Source of the DNA: JAAYRQ01 sp035647815
Lineage (GTDB): Bacteria; Bacillota; Syntrophomonadia; Syntrophomonadales; Syntrophomonadaceae
NCBI GenBank assembly: GCA_035647815.1
Contig: DASRMR010000007.1
Coordinates: 23,080 to 87,079 of the forward strand
DNA length: 64,000 nt
Reading direction: 5' to 3'
A model generated the notes under the pieces. The model had not been told where the DNA came from and made no database searches. It saw nothing but the letters and a program-made list of their open reading frames with translations. Position numbers and translations under genes: made by a program. Position 1 is the stretch's first letter; each line of letters begins with the position of its first letter. Positions 17,219 to 25,096 of the stretch are shown here, in pieces.

Positions 17219-19117
17219 ATGAAAAGAATCGTTATAGGGACAGCAGGGCATATTGATCATGGTAAGACTACGCTAGTAAAAGCATTAACCGGTATAGAGA
17301 CAGATCGTCTAAAAGAAGAACAACAGAGGGGTATTTCTATTGAATTAGGATTTGCTCCATTTGTTTTACCAAGTGGACAAAATTCGGCTATTGTAGATAT
17401 GCCAGGACACGAGAAGTTTATTAAACATATGTTAGCAGGCGCATTTGGTATAGATTTAGTAATATTAACTATAGCCGCGGATGAAGGAATAATGCCTCAG
17501 ACTCGTGAACATATAGATATTATTGAGTTATTAGGGATAGACAATGGTGTGATAGTTATAACTAAAAAGGATTTAGTTGATGAAGAATGGCTGATGTTAA
17601 TGGAAGAAGAAATAAAGGAATATATGGCTAAGACAATCCTCAAGGATGCACCGGTTATAAGCGTTTCGGCTGTAAAAAAACAAAATATAGATGAACTTAT
17701 TAACCTTATAGAAGAGTTAACCTTGGATATCCCTGAAAAACCGGCCTTTGGACATGCTAGAATGCCTATCGACAGGAAATTTACTGTCGCTGGATTTGGC
17801 ACTGTAGTTACGGGGACATTATGGTCTGGGCAGTTTAGTGTAGGTGACATTCTTCAATTGATGCCAGCTGAAAAGGAAGTTAAGATTAGAACACTTCAGG
17901 TACATAATGATAAAGTATCAACAGCTCATGCAGGACGGAGAGTAGCAGTTAATTTACAAGGTATTGAATTATCAGAGATAAATAGGGGGGATTGGCTAGC
18001 AACACCTGGTTTTTTGCATGCAACTTATCGGGTAGATGCTAAATTTCGTTTAATTAACTCAACTAGCAGGGTTATTAGTAATTGGAATAGAATCAGATTT
18101 CATCTAGGTACAGATGAAGCCTTAGGTAGAATAATCTTATTAGACCGTGATGAGCTAGTTGCAGGTGATGAAGCTTATGTGCAAATAGTATTAGAAAAAC
18201 CAATAGTCTGTTATAAAGGTGACCCATTTGTTGTTAGATACTACTCACCTGTAACTACTATAGGTGGTGGCACTATTATAGATTCTAATGCCCCTAAGCA
18301 AAAAAGATTTCGCGATGAGGTATTAGAACAATTAGCGATGAAAGAAGAAGGTTCTTTAGCTGAGGTATTAACTCATGAAATGGAATCTAATCCATACCAA
18401 GTGTTCCATATGGAAGAGCTAACTAAACGTACTGGCAATACAACTGAGCTAGTTAAAGATGAGTTAGAAAACTTAAGGAAAACTGAAAAAGTAGTTGAAA
18501 TCACAAAAGAAGAGTTTATTAGCACCTTTGGATTAGATCTAATTAATGATACAATAATTCAGACTCTAAAAAGTTATCATGATAAGTACCCATTGAGGAC
18601 AGGTTATCCTAAAGAAGATATGCGTAGTAGGTTTTTTGCTACTATTAACAGAAAATCTTTTAACTATATTCTCAAGCATTTTGAAAATAATGCTACAATT
18701 GTGAGCCGTAATAATCTGCTTAGCTTAGCAGAACATAAACCCATACCGAGTGAACCCCAAAGGAAGGTTATTAAAACTATTGTAAATCAATTAGGGGCTA
18801 CTCCTTTCACTCCACCAGCTTTAACTGAAATAAAAGAAAAGCTGGTAGTTAGTGATGATGATTTCTCGGAAATAATATCTCATTTAATCTCTGAGGATAT
18901 TATTGTTAAGCTTAGTCAAGACATATTTTTTACTAAAAGTGCTATAGAAGAAGGAAAAAATGTTCTTATAGAGTATTTTTCTAAAGAGAGAGAACTTACT
19001 TTAGCTACAACCAGAGACATGTTTAAAACTACTCGTAAATATGCTCTGCCTTTGTTGGAGTATTATGATCAGATTCGTTTTACTAAGAGAATCGGAGATA
19101 TTCGGGTAAAGATGTAA
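17219..19117 (+). CDS. selB: Selenocysteine-specific elongation factor SelB
   Basis: Delivers Sec-tRNA(Sec) to UGA codons followed by a SECIS hairpin. The EF-Tu-like GTPase domain has GTAGHIDHGKTTLVKALTG, DMPGHEKF and TKKD. The C-terminal region consists of winged-helix domains that bind SECIS RNA. Length is 632 aa, typical for bacterial SelB. A short hairpin (CATTATT 17182-17188 with AATAATG 17199-17205) lies before the start. A selD mRNA with in-frame TGA (30151) is one local substrate. Confidence 0.97.
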   Translation: MKRIVIGTAGHIDHGKTTLVKALTGIETDRLKEEQQRGISIELGFAPFVLPSGQNSAIVDMPGHEKFIKHMLAGAFGIDLVILTIAADEGIMPQTREHIDIIELLGIDNGVIVITKKDLVDEEWLMLMEEEIKEYMAKTILKDAPVISVSAVKKQNIDELINLIEELTLDIPEKPAFGHARMPIDRKFTVAGFGTVVTGTLWSGQFSVGDILQLMPAEKEVKIRTLQVHNDKVSTAHAGRRVAVNLQGIELSEINRGDWLATPGFLHATYRVDAKFRLINSTSRVISNWNRIRFHLGTDEALGRIILLDRDELVAGDEAYVQIVLEKPIVCYKGDPFVVRYYSPVTTIGGGTIIDSNAPKQKRFRDEVLEQLAMKEEGSLAEVLTHEMESNPYQVFHMEELTKRTGNTTELVKDELENLRKTEKVVEITKEEFISTFGLDLINDTIIQTLKSYHDKYPLRTGYPKEDMRSRFFATINRKSFNYILKHFENNATIVSRNNLLSLAEHKPIPSEPQRKVIKTIVNQLGATPFTPPALTEIKEKLVVSDDDFSEIISHLISEDIIVKLSQDIFFTKSAIEEGKNVLIEYFSKERELTLATTRDMFKTTRKYALPLLEYYDQIRFTKRIGDIRVKM

Positions 19118-19212
19118 GACAGAGATTGTTAGTCAAGAATCGTATCTAATTAGTATTTAAAATTCATGTTCGTAAGGCATGATATTATAAACAAAAAAAA
19201 GGAGGTTGTTTA

Positions 19213-20403
19213 ATGAGGTTAAGTAGGAAGGTATCGGTAGTCGTTTTAACGATGTTCATGCTTAGTATCCTTGTAGGGTGTGGGGGGAACGCGGAAAAAG
19301 ACCCAGGACAGGAAGGTAGTAAAACTGATGGGACTATTAAGATAGGTATTAATAGTGAACTATCTGGTAATGTTGCTAGTTATGGGACAAATGCTAGAGA
19401 TGGTGCCATGTTAGCTATCGAAACAATTAATGCTAGTGGTGGGGTTTTAGGCCAACAATTAGAAGCTGTAGTTAGAGACTGTAAGTCTCTTCCTGATGAA
19501 GCGATGAGTGTTAGTGCCTCACTAATTGATGAAGGCATTGTAGCACAAATTGGACCACTAACTAGTGGTAATGTAGCAGGAAGTACTCCCGTAATGATGG
19601 AAAGTCAAGTTCCACTAATTGCACCGGCTGCTACAGCTGATCCAATTACATTTGACGAGAAAACAAACAAAGTCAGAGATTATATTTTTAGAGTATGTTA
19701 TAGCGACTCCTATCAAGGTACTATAATGGCAGCATTTGCAACAGATAACTTAGAGGTAAAAAACGTAGTAATATTTAAGGATGCCTCATCTGATTATGGT
19801 AAGGGTTTAGCTGATTACTTTAAAGAGGCCTTTATTGAAAAAGGCGGAAAAATAATAGCTGAAGAAGGCTTTGTAAAAGGTGATCGTGATTTCCGGGCAA
19901 CTTTGACTAAAATTAGGGGTATGAATCCCGATTTTATATATGTTCCTGGTTATTATGAAGAAGTGGCTCCATTAATTAAGCAAGCTCGTGAACTTGGTAT
20001 TAATGTGCCTATTGGCGGACCAGATGGATGGGATTCTCCTGACTTAGTTGGTGTTGTTGGTGCTGACAACTTGAATAAAACATATTTCACCAATCACTAT
20101 TCAGTTCAAGACGAAAGCCCAAAAGTTGTAGAATTTGTAGAAGCTTATAAAGCCAAATACAATAAAGACCCTGACGCATTTGCGGCTCTTGCTTATGACT
20201 CCGTGTATCTTCTAGCACAAGCGATTACAGATGCAGGTGAAGCAGATCCACAAAAAATTACTGAAGCATTAGCTGTAGTAACAGATTTTGAGGGTGTAAC
20301 TGGTACTATGAGAATTGACGACAAACATAACCCGGTTAAGGGTGTTGTTATACTTGAACATATAGATGGTAAACAAGTAATGAATACTAGGATTCAACCG
20401 TAG
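19213..20403 (+). CDS. Branched-chain amino acid ABC transporter, substrate-binding lipoprotein
   Basis: LivJ/LivK-type periplasmic-binding-fold receptor, 396 aa. The signal peptide ends in a lipobox LSILVGC, so Cys23 is the predicted lipidated N-terminus. The mature part starts with IKIGINSELSGNVASYGTNARDGAMLAIETIN, typical of this family, and later has AALAYDSVYLLAQAI. ATG follows aaaggaggttgtt. It heads a livK-H-M-G-F operon. A hairpin separates it from the permease genes, a common way to keep receptor levels high. Confidence 0.93.
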   Translation: MRLSRKVSVVVLTMFMLSILVGCGGNAEKDPGQEGSKTDGTIKIGINSELSGNVASYGTNARDGAMLAIETINASGGVLGQQLEAVVRDCKSLPDEAMSVSASLIDEGIVAQIGPLTSGNVAGSTPVMMESQVPLIAPAATADPITFDEKTNKVRDYIFRVCYSDSYQGTIMAAFATDNLEVKNVVIFKDASSDYGKGLADYFKEAFIEKGGKIIAEEGFVKGDRDFRATLTKIRGMNPDFIYVPGYYEEVAPLIKQARELGINVPIGGPDGWDSPDLVGVVGADNLNKTYFTNHYSVQDESPKVVEFVEAYKAKYNKDPDAFAALAYDSVYLLAQAITDAGEADPQKITEALAVVTDFEGVTGTMRIDDKHNPVKGVVILEHIDGKQVMNTRIQP

Positions 20404-20412
20404 TATAGTAGG

Positions 20413-20441
20413 GTAAAAGGAGAGGTTGCCTCTCCTTTTAC
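20413..20441 (+). terminator. Attenuating hairpin between receptor and permease genes
   Basis: GTAAAAGGAGAGG and CCTCTCCTTTTAC form a perfect 13-bp stem with a TTG loop, but there is no clean T run after it. It probably stabilises the receptor mRNA or only partly terminates, because the downstream genes have no visible promoter of their own. Confidence 0.7.
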
Positions 20442-20456
20442 AATCTTTAGAAGGAT

Positions 20457-21347
20457 GTGGCAGTATTGCTCGAATTAACGCAGCAGCTTATAAATGGTTT
20501 ATCCTTAGGGGCGATATATGCACTAATTGCTTTAGGGTACACCATGGTATATGGAATTATAAAACTTATAAATTTTGCCCATGGTGAAATTATGATGGTT
20601 GGGGCTTATGTAGGGTTCTTCTCTATAAGTATTTTAGGAACTCATATAATAGTAGCAATGCTGTTTGCGATGATAGCTTGTGCTATTTTCGGGGTAATAA
20701 TTGAAAAAATAGCCTATAGACCTTTGCGATCTGCTACACGAATAGCAGCTTTAATTACGGCCATAGGGGTCTCTTTGCTTTTACAGTACACTACTATATT
20801 TTTTCTTACTCCTCAACAAAGGATATTCCCAGCAACGGCTTTTGTTACGCAAGATTATGTTGTTTGGGGACTTTCTATTTCCAATAAGGACATATTTATT
20901 TTTATATCAGCCATTATTTTAATGATTATTCTCCAATATATTATTAGGCGTACTAAAACTGGAAAAGCTATGCGAGCAGTATCTCTGGATAGAGATGCAG
21001 CTGTTCTGATGGGAATTAGTGTAGATCGCACCATTTCAATTACTTTTGCAATTGGATCAGCTTTGGCAGCAGCAGCTGGAGTTATGGTGGGAATCTATTA
21101 TAATACAATAAATCCACTGATGGGGATTATCCCAGGCTTAAAAGCTTTTGTGGCAGCAGTACTAGGAGGAATAGGTATTGTTCCTGGTGCAATGGTAGGT
21201 GGCTTTTTAATGGGGATTTTAGAAACCCTAGTTAGTGGCTATGGAAACAGCTTATATAGAGATGCCGTAGCTTTTGGAGTTTTAATACTAATATTAATTA
21301 TTAAGCCTACCGGTCTATTTGGTAAAAATACCGGCGAAAAAGTGTAG
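20457..21347 (+). CDS. livH: Branched-chain amino acid ABC transporter permease (LivH type)
   Basis: Inner membrane permease, 296 aa, about eight membrane segments. The start region QQLINGLSLGAIYALIALGYTMVYGIIKLINFAHGE is the LivH signature. Two starts are possible: GTG 20457, only one base after aagga, or TTG 20466, which has normal spacing; I list the longer form. The C-terminal GGIGIVPGAMVGGFLMGILE loop contacts the ATPase. Next gene livM begins within 12 bases. Confidence 0.92.
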   Translation: MAVLLELTQQLINGLSLGAIYALIALGYTMVYGIIKLINFAHGEIMMVGAYVGFFSISILGTHIIVAMLFAMIACAIFGVIIEKIAYRPLRSATRIAALITAIGVSLLLQYTTIFFLTPQQRIFPATAFVTQDYVVWGLSISNKDIFIFISAIILMIILQYIIRRTKTGKAMRAVSLDRDAAVLMGISVDRTISITFAIGSALAAAAGVMVGIYYNTINPLMGIIPGLKAFVAAVLGGIGIVPGAMVGGFLMGILETLVSGYGNSLYRDAVAFGVLILILIIKPTGLFGKNTGEKV

Positions 21348-21358
21348 GTGATTTGCTT

Positions 21359-22309
21359 ATGAAAATATTTAACAACAAGATTAGTCAATTTATAATGCGG
21401 GTATTAGTTTTAGTTCTTATTTTTACGATTGTTCAGTATTTAATTGCTTCTGGATCGGTAAGCAGATTCTATGAGATAAGCTTAACTTCTATGTGTATTA
21501 ATGTAATCTTAGCTGTAAGCTTGAGCCTTATTAATGGATTTACTGGACAATTATCACTAGGACATGCAGGATTTATGGCGGTGGGTGCATATGTATCAGT
21601 AGTACTTACTAATTATTATGAACTGCCATTTATAGTAGGTTTATTAGGTGGTTGTTTAGGTGCCGCTATTGCCGGTTTTATAATAGGTGTTCCTACATTA
21701 AGGCTAAAAGGTGATTACTTAGCTATAGCTACTTTAGGTTTTGGTGAAATAATTAGAGTACTTTTACAAAACATAGATTATGTAGGTGGCCCAGCTGGAA
21801 TATCAGGCATAGCAAAGATGACTAATTGGGCATGGCTTTTTGGATCAGTTGTATTAACCATAGTAGTTATACAAAATATAATTAACTCTAGTTATGGCAG
21901 GGCAATTATTTCTATACGAGAAGATGAGATTGCATCCGAGGTAATGGGTGTAAATACTACTAACTACAAAGTATTAGCATTTGTAGTAGGTGCTATGTTT
22001 GCCGGATTAGCTGGGGGTCTTTACGGTCACTATTTTTATATTATTAAACCAGAGACATTCAATTTCCTTAAGTCTTTTGACATTCTGGTCATGGTCGTTT
22101 TAGGAGGATTAGGAAGTACAACCGGGGCTATAATTGCGGCAGTCTTTATTACTGTACTAACAGCAGCATTACAAGCATACCCAGCAGTTAGAATGATTAT
22201 CTATGCCTTGATTCTAATCATCGTTATGATATATCGTCCACAAGGTTTAATGGGTAACAAGGAAATAACAATGAAAACTTTTGGCAGGATATGGAGTGGA
22301 AGAAAATGA
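21359..22309 (+). CDS. livM: Branched-chain amino acid ABC transporter permease (LivM type)
   Basis: Second membrane subunit of the transporter, about 316 aa. The family segment SLINGFTGQLSLGHAGFMAVGAYVS and the coupling region GGLGSTTGAIIAAVF are present. I prefer ATG 21359 over the in-frame TTG 21353 because aggtg ends about 8 bases before the ATG. The stop codon TGA overlaps the livG start (ATGA), so the two are translationally coupled. Confidence 0.92.
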   Translation: MKIFNNKISQFIMRVLVLVLIFTIVQYLIASGSVSRFYEISLTSMCINVILAVSLSLINGFTGQLSLGHAGFMAVGAYVSVVLTNYYELPFIVGLLGGCLGAAIAGFIIGVPTLRLKGDYLAIATLGFGEIIRVLLQNIDYVGGPAGISGIAKMTNWAWLFGSVVLTIVVIQNIINSSYGRAIISIREDEIASEVMGVNTTNYKVLAFVVGAMFAGLAGGLYGHYFYIIKPETFNFLKSFDILVMVVLGGLGSTTGAIIAAVFITVLTAALQAYPAVRMIIYALILIIVMIYRPQGLMGNKEITMKTFGRIWSGRK

Positions 22310-23073
22310 CTCTACTACAAATAGATAAGTTATGTAAATCATTTGGTGGTTTAAGTGCAGTTCTAAATGTTGATATTAGATTAGGTGAAGATGAATTAAT
22401 TGGCTTAATTGGCCCGAATGGTGCTGGTAAGACTACTTTGTTTAATTTAATTACTGGGGTGTATAAGCCAGATTCAGGTGATATTTTATTTAATGAAGAA
22501 GAGATAACTGGTCTACCACCATATACAATATGTAAAAAAGGTATTGCTAGGACTTTTCAGAACATAAGGTTGTTTAACGATTTATCAGTATTAGAAAATG
22601 TCAAAATAGCTTTGCATAAAGATGTGTCATATAGTTTATTTTCAGCAATTTTACGCTTACCTGGCTTTTATAAAGGTGAACAAGAAATTGAAAATAAGGC
22701 TATGGAAATTCTGGAGCTGTTTAACTTGAAAGATAAAAAAGAAGAGCTTGCCTCTAGTTTGCCCTATGGGGAACAAAGAAGGTTGGAAGTTGCTAGGGCA
22801 TTAGCAACAAGCCCTACTTTATTAATCCTAGATGAACCTGCAGCAGGAATGAACGCTAATGAAACCCAAGATTTAATGAATTTAATTAGGCGTTTAAAAG
22901 AAGAGTTTAAATTATCAGTTCTTTTAATAGAGCATGATATGTCTTTAGTAATGGGGGTTTGTGAAAGGATATATGTCTTAGATTATGGCCAACTTATAGC
23001 CGAAGGTAAACCAGAAGAAATAAGAAACAATAAACGCGTTATCGAGGCGTATCTGGGGGAGGATGTAGAATAG
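22306..23073 (+). CDS. livG: Branched-chain amino acid ABC transporter ATP-binding protein (LivG)
   Basis: Cytoplasmic ATPase, 255 aa. It has Walker A GPNGAGKTT, the LivG-specific IARTFQNIRLF, a signature LPYGEQRRLEVARAL that varies from LSGGQ, and Walker B LLILDEPAAGMN. I choose ATG 22306, which gives an ATGA overlap with livM and has ggagtgg upstream; the frame is open to ATG 22291. It works as a heterodimer with LivF. Confidence 0.93.
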   Translation: MTLLQIDKLCKSFGGLSAVLNVDIRLGEDELIGLIGPNGAGKTTLFNLITGVYKPDSGDILFNEEEITGLPPYTICKKGIARTFQNIRLFNDLSVLENVKIALHKDVSYSLFSAILRLPGFYKGEQEIENKAMEILELFNLKDKKEELASSLPYGEQRRLEVARALATSPTLLILDEPAAGMNANETQDLMNLIRRLKEEFKLSVLLIEHDMSLVMGVCERIYVLDYGQLIAEGKPEEIRNNKRVIEAYLGEDVE

Positions 23074-23777
23074 TGCTTAAGGTTAACGATATAGAAGTTT
23101 ATTATGGAGCAATACATGCTTTAAAAAAAGTGTCTATAAGTGTTGAACAGGGAAAAATCGTAACACTTATTGGGGCGAATGGAGCAGGTAAAACGACTAC
23201 CCTTAAGACTATTTCTGGGTTATTAAGACCTAAAACCGGAATGGTGAAATTTAAGGGAAAAGAACTAAACAAAGTGCCTCCGGAAAAAATTGTAGCTATG
23301 GGTATCTCCCAAGTACCAGAAGGACGCCGGGTATTTTCAACTATGTCAGTATTAGAAAATCTTGAAATGGGTGCTTATTTACGAAAAGATAAAAAGGGAA
23401 TTCATGATGACTTAGAAAACTTATTTACTCGTTTTCCCCGTTTGGAGGAGCGAAAAAGACAATTGGCTGGCACTTTATCAGGTGGGGAGCAACAGATGTT
23501 AGCTATTGGTCGGGCCCTTATGGCTAAACCTCAGTTATTGCTGATGGATGAACCATCTATGGGACTTGCACCTCTTTTAGTAAAAGAAATATTTGAAATT
23601 ATAAAAGATATAAACGAAAAAGGTACAACTATTCTTTTGGTTGAGCAAAATGCTCGTATGGCACTTTCTATTGCTGACAAAGGTTATGTTATTGAAACGG
23701 GTGAGATTGTCTTAGAAGGCACTGCCCAAGAACTGATGCATAGTGATGATGTTAAAAAAGCATACTTAGGTGGTTAG
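23073..23777 (+). CDS. livF: Branched-chain amino acid ABC transporter ATP-binding protein (LivF)
   Basis: Second ATPase, 234 aa, with Walker A GANGAGKTT, the LivF motif VPEGRRVFSTMSVLENL, signature LSGGEQQMLAIGRALM and Walker B LLLMDEPSMGLAP. The start is GTG, sharing its G with the livG stop (TAGTG). A CBS-ACT protein gene follows after 19 bases and probably belongs to the operon. Confidence 0.93.
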   Translation: MLKVNDIEVYYGAIHALKKVSISVEQGKIVTLIGANGAGKTTTLKTISGLLRPKTGMVKFKGKELNKVPPEKIVAMGISQVPEGRRVFSTMSVLENLEMGAYLRKDKKGIHDDLENLFTRFPRLEERKRQLAGTLSGGEQQMLAIGRALMAKPQLLLMDEPSMGLAPLLVKEIFEIIKDINEKGTTILLVEQNARMALSIADKGYVIETGEIVLEGTAQELMHSDDVKKAYLGG

Positions 23778-23796
23778 TTAAGGTAGGAGGAATATC

Positions 23797-24453
23797 ATGA
23801 AAGTAAAAGATAGGATGGCTACTAAAGTTATTTATGTTGAAATGGAAACTAGTATCACAGAAGCATTTAGATTAATGAAAGACAATGATATAAGAAGATT
23901 GCCAGTAATGGATAAAGGCAAACTTGTGGGGATAATAACTTTGACCGATTTAAACCAAGCTTCCCCATCATCTGCTACATCATTAAGCATTCATGAATTA
24001 AACTATTTATTAGCTAAAACAAAGATAAAAGATATAATTCCAAAAAAACAAAAAACTATAATTGTTTCCCCGGAAACTTATATAGAGACAGCTGCCAAAT
24101 TAATGATAATCAACAAAGTAAGTGGATTACCTGTAATCGAAGATGGAAAATTAGTCGGGATTATAACTGAGACAGACTTATTTGAATCTTTAATTGAAAT
24201 TTTAGGAGTTTATGAAACTCATACCCGAATAGACTTATTTACAGAAGATAAGCCTGGTATTTTAGCGGAGATTATAAACTTAATCTCTGATAAAAATATT
24301 AATATTCTTAATATCGTAGCTTATTATGACAAGAAAAAAGAGCGCCATAAGATAACTATCAGAATAGAAGAAATAAATTATGCTCCACTTACCCAAGAAT
24401 TTAAAAACAAAGGATATGATATAGAATCTGTAATAGTTAAAGATTATGCATAA
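23797..24453 (+). CDS. CBS-pair and ACT domain protein (AcuB-like)
   Basis: Cytoplasmic 218-aa protein with two CBS motifs (about residues 1-60 and 75-135; repeated MxxxDIRRLPVMDKGKLVGIIT and KVSGLPVIEDGKLVGIITETDL) and a C-terminal ACT domain (about 145-215, IDLFTEDKPGILAEIINLISDKNI). CBS pairs bind adenine nucleotides and ACT domains bind amino acids. Its place right after the branched-chain amino acid transporter suggests it senses energy state and branched-chain amino acids, but the target is not known. It resembles AcuB of Bacillus without the acu operon context. Confidence 0.85.
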   Translation: MKVKDRMATKVIYVEMETSITEAFRLMKDNDIRRLPVMDKGKLVGIITLTDLNQASPSSATSLSIHELNYLLAKTKIKDIIPKKQKTIIVSPETYIETAAKLMIINKVSGLPVIEDGKLVGIITETDLFESLIEILGVYETHTRIDLFTEDKPGILAEIINLISDKNINILNIVAYYDKKKERHKITIRIEEINYAPLTQEFKNKGYDIESVIVKDYA

Positions 24454-24488
24454 ATGTGTTCGTAGCTGAAAAGAGGATATTAGCATAT

Positions 24489-24517
24489 TTGACAATCTTA
24501 GACTATCAATATATAAT
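24489..24517 (+). promoter_or_regulatory. Consensus promoter of selC
   Basis: TTGACA (24489-24494), a 17-base spacer and TATAAT (24512-24517) match the sigma-A consensus exactly. Transcription would begin 10-12 bases before the tRNA, so selC has its own strong, likely constitutive promoter. Confidence 0.92.
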
Positions 24518-24536
24518 TTCCATGCACATGTATTAA

Positions 24537-24634
24537 GGAGGCGGATCGGTCCTGGTGGGCCGCCTGGACTTCAAATCCAGTCGAGCGGTAGTGATCCTAT
24601 CGTTGGTGTGTTCGATTCGCACACGCTTCCGCCA
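24537..24634 (+). tRNA. selC: tRNA-Sec (anticodon TCA)
   Basis: 98 bases including the encoded CCA. A 7-8 bp acceptor stem (GGAGGCG with CGCTTCC), a 6-bp D stem (CGGTCC/GGGCCG), the anticodon arm CTGGA-CTTCAAA-TCCAG with TCA at 24571-24573, a long variable arm (AGCGGTAG/CTATCGTT) and a T arm GTGTG-TTCGATT-CGCAC are all visible. The long extra arm, 6-bp D stem and UCA anticodon are specific to selenocysteine tRNA. Its partners selA/selB lie upstream and selD downstream. Confidence 0.97.
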
Positions 24635-24700
24635 TTATATAGTCGGTAGTTCAATAATTTGCAACGGTTAAATAATAGTTTATGGTCGTTTTTTAAAATA

Positions 24701-24740
24701 CTCTCCCGGACAAATATAGTTGGGAGAGCATTTCTATTTT
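24701..24740 (+). terminator. Terminator after selC
   Basis: CTCTCCC and GGGAGAG pair around a 14-base loop, followed by TTTCTATTTTT. Confidence 0.7.
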
Positions 24741-25096
24741 TCTGTTGGTGAATCAACATAATCACATACATTTCTAATCTCAAGTTCGTTTTTAACTGCC
24801 TAGTTAAATGCCATGCCTAGGACTGAATATACATGTTCTAACATGGGGGAGATAGATGATATGATATCTTCCGGCGAACACAAATCAATCAAAATCAAGA
24901 GTAGCTAAACCGCAATACTTATAATTAATCTAGCAAAACTATTTGCGTAGAGCGAATACGCCATTTTTTATTGAAAAGAGGCTATTATATATGATATATT
25001 CGTTTAGTAATAAATAAAGTAAGGTTTGGGCAGCATTAGACCAATAATACTAGGTGGAACAGCTGACCTTTAGTAATAGATAAAGCGAGGTTTGGC
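24741..25096. repeat. Non-coding region with a 27-bp direct repeat before the antiporter
   Basis: No gene is visible. The sequence TTTAGTAATAAATAAAGTAA plus GGTTTGG (25003-25029) recurs at 25069-25095 with 24 of 27 bases identical. The second copy supplies the Shine-Dalgarno of the antiporter gene. The duplication of a translation start region suggests a rearranged left edge of an inserted segment. Confidence 0.7.

Noticed and set aside
24571..24783. Reverse-strand ORF of 70 codons
   Set aside because: It overlaps tRNA-Sec on the opposite strand.
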